DNA of 64,000 nt from Lautropia sp. GTDB lineage: Bacteria > Pseudomonadota > Gammaproteobacteria > Burkholderiales > Burkholderiaceae_E. Numbering within the stretch: the stretch's first letter is position 1; each line of letters starts with the position of its first letter. A program made the translations under genes and the position numbers. Where the stretch lies: assembly GCA_030527825.1 (NCBI GenBank), contig JAUNAC010000002.1, forward strand, positions 718,444-782,443, in the 5' to 3' direction. Shown in pieces: positions 26,579-36,856 of this stretch. The notes under the pieces are model-generated. The model ran no database searches. It was not told the DNA's origin and saw nothing but the letters and a program-made list of their open reading frames with translations.

Positions 26579-27280
26579 TCAGGCCGCACCGGCTGCTGCA
26601 CCCTTCTGGCGTGCTTCGGCCAGGGCCAGCAGCGCATGCAGCGCGGCCACCACCAGCGTGGAGCCACCCTTTCGCCCCTGAATGGCAATCCACGGCACAT
26701 CCTGAACCGTCATCAGCAGTGCCTTGCTTTCCGCCGCTGAGACAAACCCCACCGGCATGCCGATGATCAGTGCCGGCCGGGCGTTTTCTTCCCGGATCAG
26801 CCGGACGATCTCGATCAGGGCAGTGGGTGCATTGCCGACCGCAACGATCTGGTCCGTGAGCAGCCCCAGCCGATGCGCCTTGCGCATGGCCTGTACGGCC
26901 CGGGTGCTGTCTTCGGCACGGGCCTGCGCAATCACATCCTCGTCACTGATGAACTGGTGGGTTTTCACCCCGAAATGCGCCAGCCGGGGAGCCGACAGAC
27001 CGACGCAGATCATTTCGACATCCGCCACAATGTGTCCCCCGCCACGGCTGGCTGCCTGAAGCAGAAAATCCAGCCCGGCAGGCACCGCATCCGGGTGAAA
27101 GCGCGTCAGGCCATTGAAATCGAAATCGGCGTTGGCATGGATCATCCGCCGCACAATGGGCCATTGCCCGGGGGTATAGTCATGCGGCCCGGCTTCCCGG
27201 TCGATGATGGCGAAACTGTCATGTTCGATGACCTGACCGGCGCGGGTCAGCTGTTCGGTAACGGTGTTGATGGTACTCAT
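26579..27280 (-). CDS. cobH: Precorrin-8X / cobalt-precorrin-8 methylmutase (CobH/CbiC)
   Basis: This 233-residue enzyme shifts the C11 methyl group to C12 to give (hydrogeno)cobyrinic acid. The catalytic His lies in IVRRMIHANADFDF. VADVEMICVGLS, VGNAPTALIEIVRLI and GMPVGFVSAAESKALL are the conserved segments. ATG 27280 follows cbiX by 77 bases. In the cobalt-early context of this operon it acts as CbiC. The Ala-rich end is unremarkable. Confidence 0.96.
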   Translation of the reverse strand: MSTINTVTEQLTRAGQVIEHDSFAIIDREAGPHDYTPGQWPIVRRMIHANADFDFNGLTRFHPDAVPAGLDFLLQAASRGGGHIVADVEMICVGLSAPRLAHFGVKTHQFISDEDVIAQARAEDSTRAVQAMRKAHRLGLLTDQIVAVGNAPTALIEIVRLIREENARPALIIGMPVGFVSAAESKALLMTVQDVPWIAIQGRKGGSTLVVAALHALLALAEARQKGAAAGAA

Positions 27281-27357
27281 GATATCCCGATCACAGGAAC
27301 TGAAAGCCGGACAGGGGCGGATGACCCACAGCCGGCGGCGTGTGGCATCTGGCCGGA

Positions 27358-28293
27358 TCAGTGGCCATGGGGATGCGCGTGATGGCCATGCCTGGACGCC
27401 GGATGCCCGTCATGGTCATGGTCATGGTTATGGTTATGGTCATCATGATGATGCGCATGGTCATCGTGGTGATGGTGGTGGTGCCCCGCTGGCTCGCGAA
27501 ACGGATCAGGCTGCCTCAGGGTGTCCAGTGCGACACCCGCCCCGCCCTGCTGGAAGTGCTGCACCCGTTCATCCAGCATCTGGGCGATTTCAGGCTCAAA
27601 GCCGAAATAACCGGTATGCGTGAAACGGATCTGCGGATACTGGGCCGCGAGATGCTCCATCTGCCGCCCGATGCGCTTGATCAACGTTCCGGTGAACAGG
27701 TAATAAGGCATGACGACGATCTGCATCATGCCAAGAGTCACCTGCTGGCGCACGACCTGCTCAAGTCGTGGATAGGTCACGCCCGTAAATGCCAGATCAA
27801 CCCGCTCGTGGTCGCTGATCTCCCAGAGCCAGCGGGCCATCCGGGCAACATCCCCATTGGCCAGACGGTCACTGGAGCCCCGGCCCAGCAGAATCACCCC
27901 GGTCGTATGGGGGTCGGGGGCATCGAGCTGCAGCATGGCATGGCGCAGGAAACGCTTCAGGATGTTGAGCAGCGGATCGCTGACCGCCAGATGGGGCGCA
28001 TACAGGATCTCGGTGTCGGGATGTCGCTGGCGGGCCCGCATGATGGCCTCTGGCACATCGTGCCGGACGTGGCCGGCGGCATTGAGAATGAGGGGCAGCA
28101 CCAGGACGCGCCGGCTGCTCCTGGCACATTCGGCCAGTGCAACATCCAGCGAGGGCTTGGCAAATTCGATGAAGCCAACCTCAATGCGCCAGTCGGGATG
28201 GCTCTGTCGCCAGTTCTGGGCAAACTGCATGATCTCGGCGTTGCCGCGGGCCTCGCGCGAACCATGGCCAACCAGCAGGATGGTGTCATTCAT
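27358..28293 (-). CDS. cbiX: Sirohydrochlorin cobaltochelatase CbiX with His-rich tail
   Basis: This 311-residue long-form class II chelatase inserts cobalt into sirohydrochlorin. Two homologous halves are visible: LLVGHGSREARGNAEI with NAAGHVRHDVPEAI, and VILLGRGSSDRLANGDV with VMPYYLFTGTLIKRI. After about residue 265 comes a tail of ~45 residues made almost only of His, Asp, Gly and Asn, including a run of six His, which is a likely metal-holding or -delivery segment. ATG 28293 overlaps the stop of the cobU-cobM gene by 8 bases; the frame further upstream is that gene's shadow. Confidence 0.94.
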   Translation of the reverse strand: MNDTILLVGHGSREARGNAEIMQFAQNWRQSHPDWRIEVGFIEFAKPSLDVALAECARSSRRVLVLPLILNAAGHVRHDVPEAIMRARQRHPDTEILYAPHLAVSDPLLNILKRFLRHAMLQLDAPDPHTTGVILLGRGSSDRLANGDVARMARWLWEISDHERVDLAFTGVTYPRLEQVVRQQVTLGMMQIVVMPYYLFTGTLIKRIGRQMEHLAAQYPQIRFTHTGYFGFEPEIAQMLDERVQHFQQGGAGVALDTLRQPDPFREPAGHHHHHHDDHAHHHDDHNHNHDHDHDGHPASRHGHHAHPHGH

Positions 28294-30274
28294 GGGGGGT
28301 GTCCTTGTTTCCGGATTCTTCGTTTGGGGCTTTTGGGGCTGACGGATCTCCGGCAGCCGTTGCCGCAGGCCCGCCGGAGGTCGTCGGCGCATGCAGTTTG
28401 TTGATGGCCATGTCAACCAGCCGGGCGTGATGGTTTGGCTCCGCGGGCGGCGCTGCATGGCCGCTCACCGGCGTTTCATCACGGGCTGGCCTGCTGGCCC
28501 GGCGAAAGCGGTGGGTAAAGCTTGCATCATAAAGACGGGAATGCGTCAGGCTGCGCCAGTGACGTGCTCCCGTGGTGGGGCTGGCAATGATCATCGCCTG
28601 ACTGACAATCCGCGCCTGACGGCACGCCTCCTTGATATCGGCCAGTGTGGCCCGCACGATTTTTTCTTCGCCTGGCCAGCTCGCCTTGTGCACCACCAGG
28701 ATCGGGGCATCCTCCGGCCAGCCAGCCGCCCGCAGGTCGCGCTGAATGTGGCCCAGCAGGGTAATGGACAGAAAAATGCACAGGGTGCAGCGGTGGCGGG
28801 CGAGCGAAACCAGGTCTTCACCGTCCGGCATCGGCGTGCGGCCGGCAACCCGCGTGAAGATGACGCTCTGGCTGACTTCCGGCAGGGTGAGACTCTCCAC
28901 CGCCGTGGCGGCCGCGGCAAAGGCAGAGCTCACCCCGGGCACCACCCTGACCTCGATGCCAGCCTCATCCAGCGGCTGAACCATTTCGATCAGGGCACCG
29001 TACAGGGAAGGGTCGCCGGTCTGCAGCCGTATGACGGTCTGATGACGCAGCGCCCGGCTGCTCAGCCAGTGGCAGATCTCTTCCAGCGTCATGCCTTTGC
29101 TGTCGGCGATCTCGCAGCCCGCCGGCGCCCAGCGCGTGGCAGCCTCGCTCACCAGCGATCCGGCAAACAGGATGGCACCAGCCCGGGCAATCAGATCACG
29201 CCCCTTGACCGTCAGCAGCTCAGGATCGCCGGGGCCGGCCCCCACAAACCAGACGGTTCCCGGTCTGACGTCTCCGGTCAGCGGCTCCAGTGATGTCGTC
29301 GAGACGTCATGCGGTGCGGATGCGGGCCCGGCATCGGCCGAGGCAACAGGTGACAGGGGGGCTGATGGCAGATCGGTCATACGGGGAACGGTGGCGCCAG
29401 GTGCGGCCAGCAGGGCGTTAACCAGATGGGGAATGGTTTCAAAAGGCGCGGTAATCTGCGCTGATGACAATGTTGGCAGCGGGGGCGACGGCGAGCGCAG
29501 GTGCAGCGGCTGCCCCGCCACCATCAGGCAGACGTTCGTGCAGCGTTGCGCAACCTGCTGGTTCAGCCAGCCGAGCGCATCGACATAGGCGCGCACCCCT
29601 TCTCCCAGCGGGACAACGCCCAGGCCAATTTCATTGCTGACGAAGACCAGCGGTCCCGGACATGTTTCGATGGCACGCAGGAGCGCCTGCAGCGCCGGAT
29701 GAGCCTCACACCAGACAGATGCGTCGCTGATCGGCACGCCAGCAGCCTGCAGAAACTCACCGTGCAGGTTGTTCAGCCAGAGGGTCAGACAGTCGATGAC
29801 GAGCAGGCAGTCAGAACGACCATGCTGGAGGATGGCGTCTGCCAGCGCCAGTGGCTCTTCGATGGTCAGCATCTCCGGCAGGCGCTGACGGCGCGTGGCC
29901 TGATGATGCTGGATACGCTGCGCCATTTCCGGGTCACGAGCCTGGGCCGTGGCAATGAACACCGCCCCATGCCCGGGCTCAGCCTGTAACCACTGTCGGG
30001 CAAGCGTTTCCGCACGGGCGGACTTGCCGCTGCGCTGCCCCCCCAGGATCAGCTCATGACAGGCAGCAGATGCAGACCCGGACGACGGGTCATCCTGGGT
30101 GGCCGCGTGTGGCCGCTTCCTGACGAGTGCTGCGTCGGTCTGCATTTGCCCGCGCCTGTGCCGTTTGTTCCGGGTGCGCTGGCCACGGCGAGCGGCCGGC
30201 GAAGACTTTTCCGCTGCAACCGTTGAAGGATCTGCCTCCCGATCTGTCGCTCCCGCGTATTTCAGGCTCATCAT
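28286..30274 (-). CDS. CobU-CobM fusion: adenosylcobinamide kinase/guanylyltransferase plus C11-methyltransferase
   Basis: This 662-residue protein joins two pathway enzymes. Residues ~73-290 are CobU/CobP, with the P-loop ILGGQRSGKSARAE, the His segment RIQHHQATRR, LVIDCLTLWLNNL and FVSNEIGLGVVPLG; this domain phosphorylates and guanylylates adenosylcobinamide late in the pathway. After a Pro/Ser/Ala linker (~300-335), residues ~338-590 are CobM/CbiF, with VWFVGAGPGDPELLTVKG, LQTGDPSLYGALIEM and VVPGVSSAFAAAATAV; this domain methylates C11 early in the pathway. A basic N-terminal ~70 residues and a Pro/Ala C-terminus flank them. ATG 30274 has GGAGA upstream and overlaps the cobB stop. No stop or frameshift lies between the domains. 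Confidence 0.93.
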   Translation of the reverse strand: MMSLKYAGATDREADPSTVAAEKSSPAARRGQRTRNKRHRRGQMQTDAALVRKRPHAATQDDPSSGSASAACHELILGGQRSGKSARAETLARQWLQAEPGHGAVFIATAQARDPEMAQRIQHHQATRRQRLPEMLTIEEPLALADAILQHGRSDCLLVIDCLTLWLNNLHGEFLQAAGVPISDASVWCEAHPALQALLRAIETCPGPLVFVSNEIGLGVVPLGEGVRAYVDALGWLNQQVAQRCTNVCLMVAGQPLHLRSPSPPLPTLSSAQITAPFETIPHLVNALLAAPGATVPRMTDLPSAPLSPVASADAGPASAPHDVSTTSLEPLTGDVRPGTVWFVGAGPGDPELLTVKGRDLIARAGAILFAGSLVSEAATRWAPAGCEIADSKGMTLEEICHWLSSRALRHQTVIRLQTGDPSLYGALIEMVQPLDEAGIEVRVVPGVSSAFAAAATAVESLTLPEVSQSVIFTRVAGRTPMPDGEDLVSLARHRCTLCIFLSITLLGHIQRDLRAAGWPEDAPILVVHKASWPGEEKIVRATLADIKEACRQARIVSQAMIIASPTTGARHWRSLTHSRLYDASFTHRFRRASRPARDETPVSGHAAPPAEPNHHARLVDMAINKLHAPTTSGGPAATAAGDPSAPKAPNEESGNKDTPHE

Positions 30275-31848
30275 GGTGCTGTCTCCGGCAGAAATAGTGC
30301 AGCGGCACACAGCGGCGCACTCGCAAACCAGGCATGAAAATAACTGGCGTGCAAGCAGCGATGGCGATATACCGCTTCGCCCTGCGAAGTATCCACCGGC
30401 TGATGCGGGCGACTGGTGCGGGCGATGACCGGCAGCGGGGTGGTACAGCGGGAGTAATGGAAGGTGTGCCCGCGCAGCAATCCGTCGTCCGGCTGGCCGG
30501 ACTCATGCTGCGCTGGCGCGGCCCCCGTGCCCGCTGGCGGCCACACGAGTTGCTGCATGCCCAGACCGGCGGTGCGTTTGCCAAAGGTGACCTCGCCGGG
30601 CAACAGCCCCCACATCGGCCAGGTTCGATCTTCATACTGCATCTGGTCAAAGAGCGGCAACATGCCACCACATTCAGCCCAGAGCGGCCGATCTGCCGCA
30701 ATATGCTCGCCCAATGTTGCCACGACGTTCCTGCACCCGGCAAGCCGCCCGGCATGCAGCTCCGGATAGCCGCCCGGGAGCCAGACGGCATCGCACGGCG
30801 GCAGGGGTTCGTCGGCCAGGGGAGAGAAGAAGCACAGCCGGGCCCCGAGAGCCTGGAGCGTTTCCAGATTGGCGGGATAAATGAAGCTGAACGCCGCATC
30901 CCGGGCAATGGCGATTGTCCGGCCAGCCAGGGGGGCTACGGTGCTGGCATCTCCGGCCGCCCCGGTCGTGGTCAGCAGGCCCGGTACCTGCTCGGGCGGC
31001 AGAAAGGTCGTCTGCCAGCGCTGCAGGGCGGTGCGGTCAAGTTCACCCAGCAGGGTACTGCTCAGTGCGTCGGCCGCGGCATCCAGTCGCTGCAGGGCAT
31101 CCGGCAGCTCGCTGGCCGGGGTCAGGCCGAGATGGCGGGCTGGCAGGCCGATCTCCGCCTGGCGTGCCAGACTGCCCAGATAGATGTCATCGTCACCAAC
31201 TCTGCCTCGCGTCTGACTGCCTGTCTGCTGCATCGGGGGCGTTGGTGGGCCTGGCCGCTGGCAGGCGGTGGCCAGCAGCTGGGCGTGGCGGGGGCTGGCC
31301 ACCCGATTGGCGAGGGCGCCTGCCCAGCGAAGTCCGGGCATCCAGGTGCGCAGCCCGTAGGCCAGGGCACCAAAGGTACCCGTCATGGACGAGGCATCAA
31401 TGACTGCCAGTACAGGCAGATCCAGACGTCGTGCCATCTCGGCAGCGGAAGGCTCGCCATCATACAGCCCCATGACGCCTTCGATGAGGATCAGATCGGC
31501 GCTGGCGGCCGCCTGATAAAGGCGCTGGCGAATATCTGCCTCCCCGGTCATCCACAGGTCGAGCGTGTGCACAACATGGCCGCTGGCGACGGTATGCCAG
31601 GCCGGATCCAGGAAATCAGGCCCCACCTTGAAAACATGCACCACCAGTCCGGCACGGGTAAGCCGGCGGGCCAGGGCAGCGACAACCGTGGTCTTGCCAT
31701 GGCCCGAGGCAGGGGCGCTGACGAGCACGGCAGGCGCCTGGCGGGGTGGACGGTGACAACCACTCACCGGGGAAAGGGCATTGGATGAGGACATCGCCTG
31801 AGACAGGGTTTGCATGAGCACAGCGCGCAATGACACGGACAGGGACAC
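30271..31848 (-). CDS. cobB: Cobyrinate a,c-diamide synthase (CobB/CbiA)
   Basis: This 525-residue amidotransferase uses glutamine and ATP to amidate the a and c side chains of cobyrinate. The N-terminal P-loop VLVSAPASGHGKTTV, KVGPDFLDPAWH and IEGVMGLYDG are seen. The C-terminal glutaminase domain has WLPGGYPELHA and the nucleophile Cys in WAECGGMLPL. I chose GTG 31848, which has GGAGG 8 bases upstream; ATG 31815 and ATG 31791 are in-frame alternatives. It is the first gene after the riboswitch. The open frame further upstream reads through the riboswitch and is not coding. Confidence 0.94.
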   Translation of the reverse strand: MSLSVSLRAVLMQTLSQAMSSSNALSPVSGCHRPPRQAPAVLVSAPASGHGKTTVVAALARRLTRAGLVVHVFKVGPDFLDPAWHTVASGHVVHTLDLWMTGEADIRQRLYQAAASADLILIEGVMGLYDGEPSAAEMARRLDLPVLAVIDASSMTGTFGALAYGLRTWMPGLRWAGALANRVASPRHAQLLATACQRPGPPTPPMQQTGSQTRGRVGDDDIYLGSLARQAEIGLPARHLGLTPASELPDALQRLDAAADALSSTLLGELDRTALQRWQTTFLPPEQVPGLLTTTGAAGDASTVAPLAGRTIAIARDAAFSFIYPANLETLQALGARLCFFSPLADEPLPPCDAVWLPGGYPELHAGRLAGCRNVVATLGEHIAADRPLWAECGGMLPLFDQMQYEDRTWPMWGLLPGEVTFGKRTAGLGMQQLVWPPAGTGAAPAQHESGQPDDGLLRGHTFHYSRCTTPLPVIARTSRPHQPVDTSQGEAVYRHRCLHASYFHAWFASAPLCAAALFLPETAP

Positions 31849-31918
31849 CCGCCGGACCTCCCCGCCCGGCAGTATGTGATGCACAGGCCACCTCCAGCAC
31901 GGAGATGACCTGGGTGTT

Positions 31919-32242
31919 GGCCGGTATCCGGGCTGACGGCATGACCCGGTAGTCACCTTCCCAGCCGGTGGGTGTTCAGCCCGCGCGGACGGCCCCCATC
32001 GAGGCGACAGCCAGTACGCGGCAGACACCGCACCGGCCAGTGGCTGTCTGAACCACCGGGGCAGACAGCGGCCTGAGCCGCTGTCCAGCCGCACGACCGT
32101 TGCGGGGGCAGCGCAGGTCAGGACAGGCAGCACGATACTGCCTCCACCTGCCTTCGTCCGTTACCAGACCGATGCGCAGGCGCCCTCCTGCTTCCCGTTG
32201 AACTGCCAGACATAGACCTGCCCGGCGAGCACCAACCCGGCT
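31919..32242 (-). promoter_or_regulatory. Cobalamin (AdoCbl-type) riboswitch
   Basis: On the minus strand the conserved elements occur in the right order. AGCCGGGTTGGTGC (from 32242) opens the P1 region. GCTGCCCCCGCAAC (32099-32112) is the core, followed by GCCACTG (32038-32044) and GGGAAGG (31956-31962). The B12 box AGCCCGGATACCGGCC is at 31919-31934. A perfect 9-bp hairpin (GACAGCGGC/GCCGCTGTC) lies between the core and GCCACTG. GCCGG at the 5' end pairs with CCGGC of the B12 box as P1. The cobB GTG starts ~70 bases after the box, which fits translational or transcriptional control of the whole cobalamin operon by its end product. Confidence 0.93.
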
Positions 32243-32279
32243 ATTCTACGGGGTACAAGGAATTTTTTATGCTCTTCCA

Positions 32280-32495
32280 ATGCCCAACACCTCTCCTCCC
32301 CCTGAAGGCCGTACTGATTCCAGCCTGAATATCGCGCCATTCCATGACAGTCCAGCCGCCGCTGGCACGGCTACGCCCGCACGCCCAGTCTGGCAGCGCC
32401 TTCTCTGGATTGTGATTTTCACAGGCGTACTCATCTGCCTTGCCGGCCTGCTGATGTTCACCATCAGGCTTTTTCAGGAAATTGTATTGGGGTAG
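32280..32495 (+). CDS. Small predicted single-pass membrane protein
   Basis: This 71-residue ORF has a Pro/Ser/Ala-rich N-terminal half (~35 residues) and one strongly hydrophobic segment (about residues 41-64, beginning LLWIVIFTGVLICLAGLLMF) with flanking Arg. It diverges from the cobalamin riboswitch leader and ends 1 base before the convergent phosphoribosyltransferase gene. AAGGA (32257-32261) lies 18 bases before the ATG, which is too far to be a good ribosome site. I do not recognise a family. The membrane segment makes chance less likely, but it remains unproven. Confidence 0.45.
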   Translation: MPNTSPPPEGRTDSSLNIAPFHDSPAAAGTATPARPVWQRLLWIVIFTGVLICLAGLLMFTIRLFQEIVLG

Positions 32496-32496
32496 G

Positions 32497-33039
32497 TCAG
32501 CGCCGCTCAGCCACCGCGTAGGCGGCCTGAACCGGCGAGCCATGTTCCAGCCCTTCAATGTCACAGCCTTCGTAAAGCTCGAATGGCTGGTGGATCCACG
32601 GACTGTCCTGCAGGTTGCAGACGCAGTAATCCGGGGTATAGCAGGAAATAGATTTTTTCCAGAGCACGGCCGTACGCAACTCGGTAATGGCAGGATAGCG
32701 GCTTCTGAGCACGGTCAGCAGCCTTTCCAGCGTTACGCCGGTATCCACCAGATCATCAGCTATCAGGACCCGGCCATGCGTGACATCCTCGGCTGAGCTG
32801 ATGGTCGAGCCTATCTTGAGCTCCCCCTGCTGAACCACATTACCCGTGTGGCGATAGGAACTGGTGGTCAGGACGCCCAACGGCCTGTCGAAGATGCGCG
32901 AAAGCAGATCTCCCACCCGCAGGCCACCACGGGCTAGTGCGATCACCGCATCGAACTGCCATCCCGAACGGTGAATGGACAGGGCCAGCCGCTCAATGAG
33001 ACGATGGTATTCAGACCAGTCAACGTACAGATGCTGCAT
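32497..33039 (-). CDS. Purine-type phosphoribosyltransferase
   Basis: This 180-residue type I phosphoribosyltransferase has the PRPP-binding motif VLIADDLVDTGVTLE and the upstream FDAVIALARGGLRVGDLL segment. Proteins of this kind next to purA in Betaproteobacteria are usually called hypoxanthine or xanthine phosphoribosyltransferases; base specificity cannot be read from the sequence. ATG 33039 follows purA by 3 bases, so purine synthesis and salvage are likely co-expressed. Confidence 0.88.
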   Translation of the reverse strand: MQHLYVDWSEYHRLIERLALSIHRSGWQFDAVIALARGGLRVGDLLSRIFDRPLGVLTTSSYRHTGNVVQQGELKIGSTISSAEDVTHGRVLIADDLVDTGVTLERLLTVLRSRYPAITELRTAVLWKKSISCYTPDYCVCNLQDSPWIHQPFELYEGCDIEGLEHGSPVQAAYAVAERR

Positions 33040-33042
33040 GGA

Positions 33043-35537
<2,495 letters not shown>

Positions 35538-35732
35538 TCATGCCAGAAAAAGGAGTACAAGCCCAACCAGCAACAGCATCAGTCCGACAAAACGCAACTG
35601 CCCGTCACGCAGGGCAGCCATCTGCAGCACGCTACGACGCCAGCCCCCCGGCGTGAGAAAGGGCATCAACCCTTCCAGGATCAGCACCAGGCCAACGGCC
35701 AGCAGCCACGGGGAAACCGGAGAATCATTCAT
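35538..35732 (-). CDS. DUF2065 small membrane protein (YjeT-like)
   Basis: This 64-residue protein has two hydrophobic helices (WLLAVGLVLILEGLMPFL and a C-terminal LMLLLVGLVLLFLA) with the short basic segment GWRRSVLQMA between them, the standard layout of DUF2065 (E. coli YjeT). Function is unknown; the gene is regularly found between hflC and hisZ or purA. ATG 35732 is used instead of an upstream in-frame TTG. Confidence 0.9.
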   Translation of the reverse strand: MNDSPVSPWLLAVGLVLILEGLMPFLTPGGWRRSVLQMAALRDGQLRFVGLMLLLVGLVLLFLA

Positions 35733-35850
35733 GGTTACAACAGGCAATGAAGAAGTTCAGATCCATCTTGTGCCGACGGCAAAAAAACGCAGGACCGAAC
35801 CGGTTTTTCGGCTGATTCTAACGGCTTTTCAGGAGAATTCCGCCCTGTCT

Positions 35851-36780
35851 TCATGGCCCGGCAGGCGCTCCCCTGAAAGGTGGGGCTGGCGAATGGCTGT
35901 CATTGGCTGCAGCAGGGGTGGCACTCTGGAAATAGCGGAAAAATTCAGACTGCGGATTGAGCACAAGCAGGTCGGCTCGGTCAGCAAATGAAGCCCGGTA
36001 AGCCTCCAGGCTACGATAGAAACTGGCAAATTCCGGATTTTTGCCAAATGCCTGGGCATACAGGCGACTGGCTTCAGCGTCACCCGCGCCCCGTTCTTTC
36101 TGCGCATCACGATAAGCACCCGCAATCGCGATCTCGCGCTGGCGGTCGGCGTCGGCCCGGATCCGCTCACCTTCGGCAGCGCCTTTGGCACGCCGGGCAT
36201 TGGCAACCCGGGTACGTTCGGAACGCATCCGCTCGTAGACACGTTCGGCCACTTCAGGGGCAAAATCTACCCGCTTGAGGCGCACATCCACCACGCTGAC
36301 ACCGATTTTTTCCAGCTCAACCGACATGACCCGCATGACCTGGCTCACCAGCGTCTCACGTGCCGAGGAGATGACATCAGCCACAGACAGGCGGGCGATC
36401 TCGTTGTTGAGCGCAGAGCGTAACTGGCGGCCGATCCGGTCGTCAGCCGCCTGCGGACTATATCCAACCGACACATAGAACTGGCGCGGATCGGCAATGC
36501 GCCATTTCACGAAGGAATCCACCTGAATGTTGATCTTTTCGGCCGTGATGAAACGGTCAATTTCATCGCTGTCATAGGTCAGTGTCCGCCTGTCGAAATA
36601 GCGCACATCCTGCAGCGGCGATGGCAACTTGGCATAGAGACCAGGCTCAGTGATGACCCGCCTGATTTCGCCAAAGGCGAAGACCACCGCCGACTGGCGC
36701 TGATCCACCACAAACAGACAGGAAAAAGCGAGAACGATCAGCACCCCCAGGGCGATGATCAGCGCGAGCAGACGGTTCAT
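35851..36780 (-). CDS. hflC: HflC subunit of the HflKC membrane complex
   Basis: This 309-residue SPFH/band-7 protein has an N-terminal membrane anchor (residues ~5-25) and a periplasmic SPFH domain (FVVDQRQSAVVFAFGE..., VVDVRLKRVDFAPEVAERVYERMRSER). HflC and HflK form a cage around FtsH and modulate its proteolysis of membrane proteins. GGGAGCC is seen upstream of ATG 36780. It follows hflK by 76 bases. Confidence 0.97.
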   Translation of the reverse strand: MNRLLALIIALGVLIVLAFSCLFVVDQRQSAVVFAFGEIRRVITEPGLYAKLPSPLQDVRYFDRRTLTYDSDEIDRFITAEKINIQVDSFVKWRIADPRQFYVSVGYSPQAADDRIGRQLRSALNNEIARLSVADVISSARETLVSQVMRVMSVELEKIGVSVVDVRLKRVDFAPEVAERVYERMRSERTRVANARRAKGAAEGERIRADADRQREIAIAGAYRDAQKERGAGDAEASRLYAQAFGKNPEFASFYRSLEAYRASFADRADLLVLNPQSEFFRYFQSATPAAANDSHSPAPPFRGAPAGP

Positions 36781-36856
36781 CAGACAAGGCTCCCGTCAAT
36801 GGCATGGACAGAATGGGTGGAAAAGGGAGGGTTGAGCGGCAACCGGTTCTTCAGGC

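Noticed and set aside
27400..27500. Short tandem repeats resembling a microsatellite or CRISPR-like array
   Set aside because: The repeat is made of His (CAT/CAC) and Asp (GAT/GAC) codons of the cbiX tail. Units are 3-6 bases with no spacers.
27340..28404. 354-codon plus-strand ORF with a Met-Val repeat start
   Set aside because: It is the antisense shadow of cbiX; the MVMV run is the complement of the His/Asp-codon tract.
30274..30310. GTG start of the cobU-cobM gene 36 bases upstream of the chosen ATG
   Set aside because: ATG 30274 has a better ribosome site (GGAGA) and the typical ATGA overlap with the cobB stop.
31849..32133. Upstream extension of the cobB reading frame
   Set aside because: It reads through the conserved core and B12 box of the cobalamin riboswitch, so it is leader RNA, not protein.
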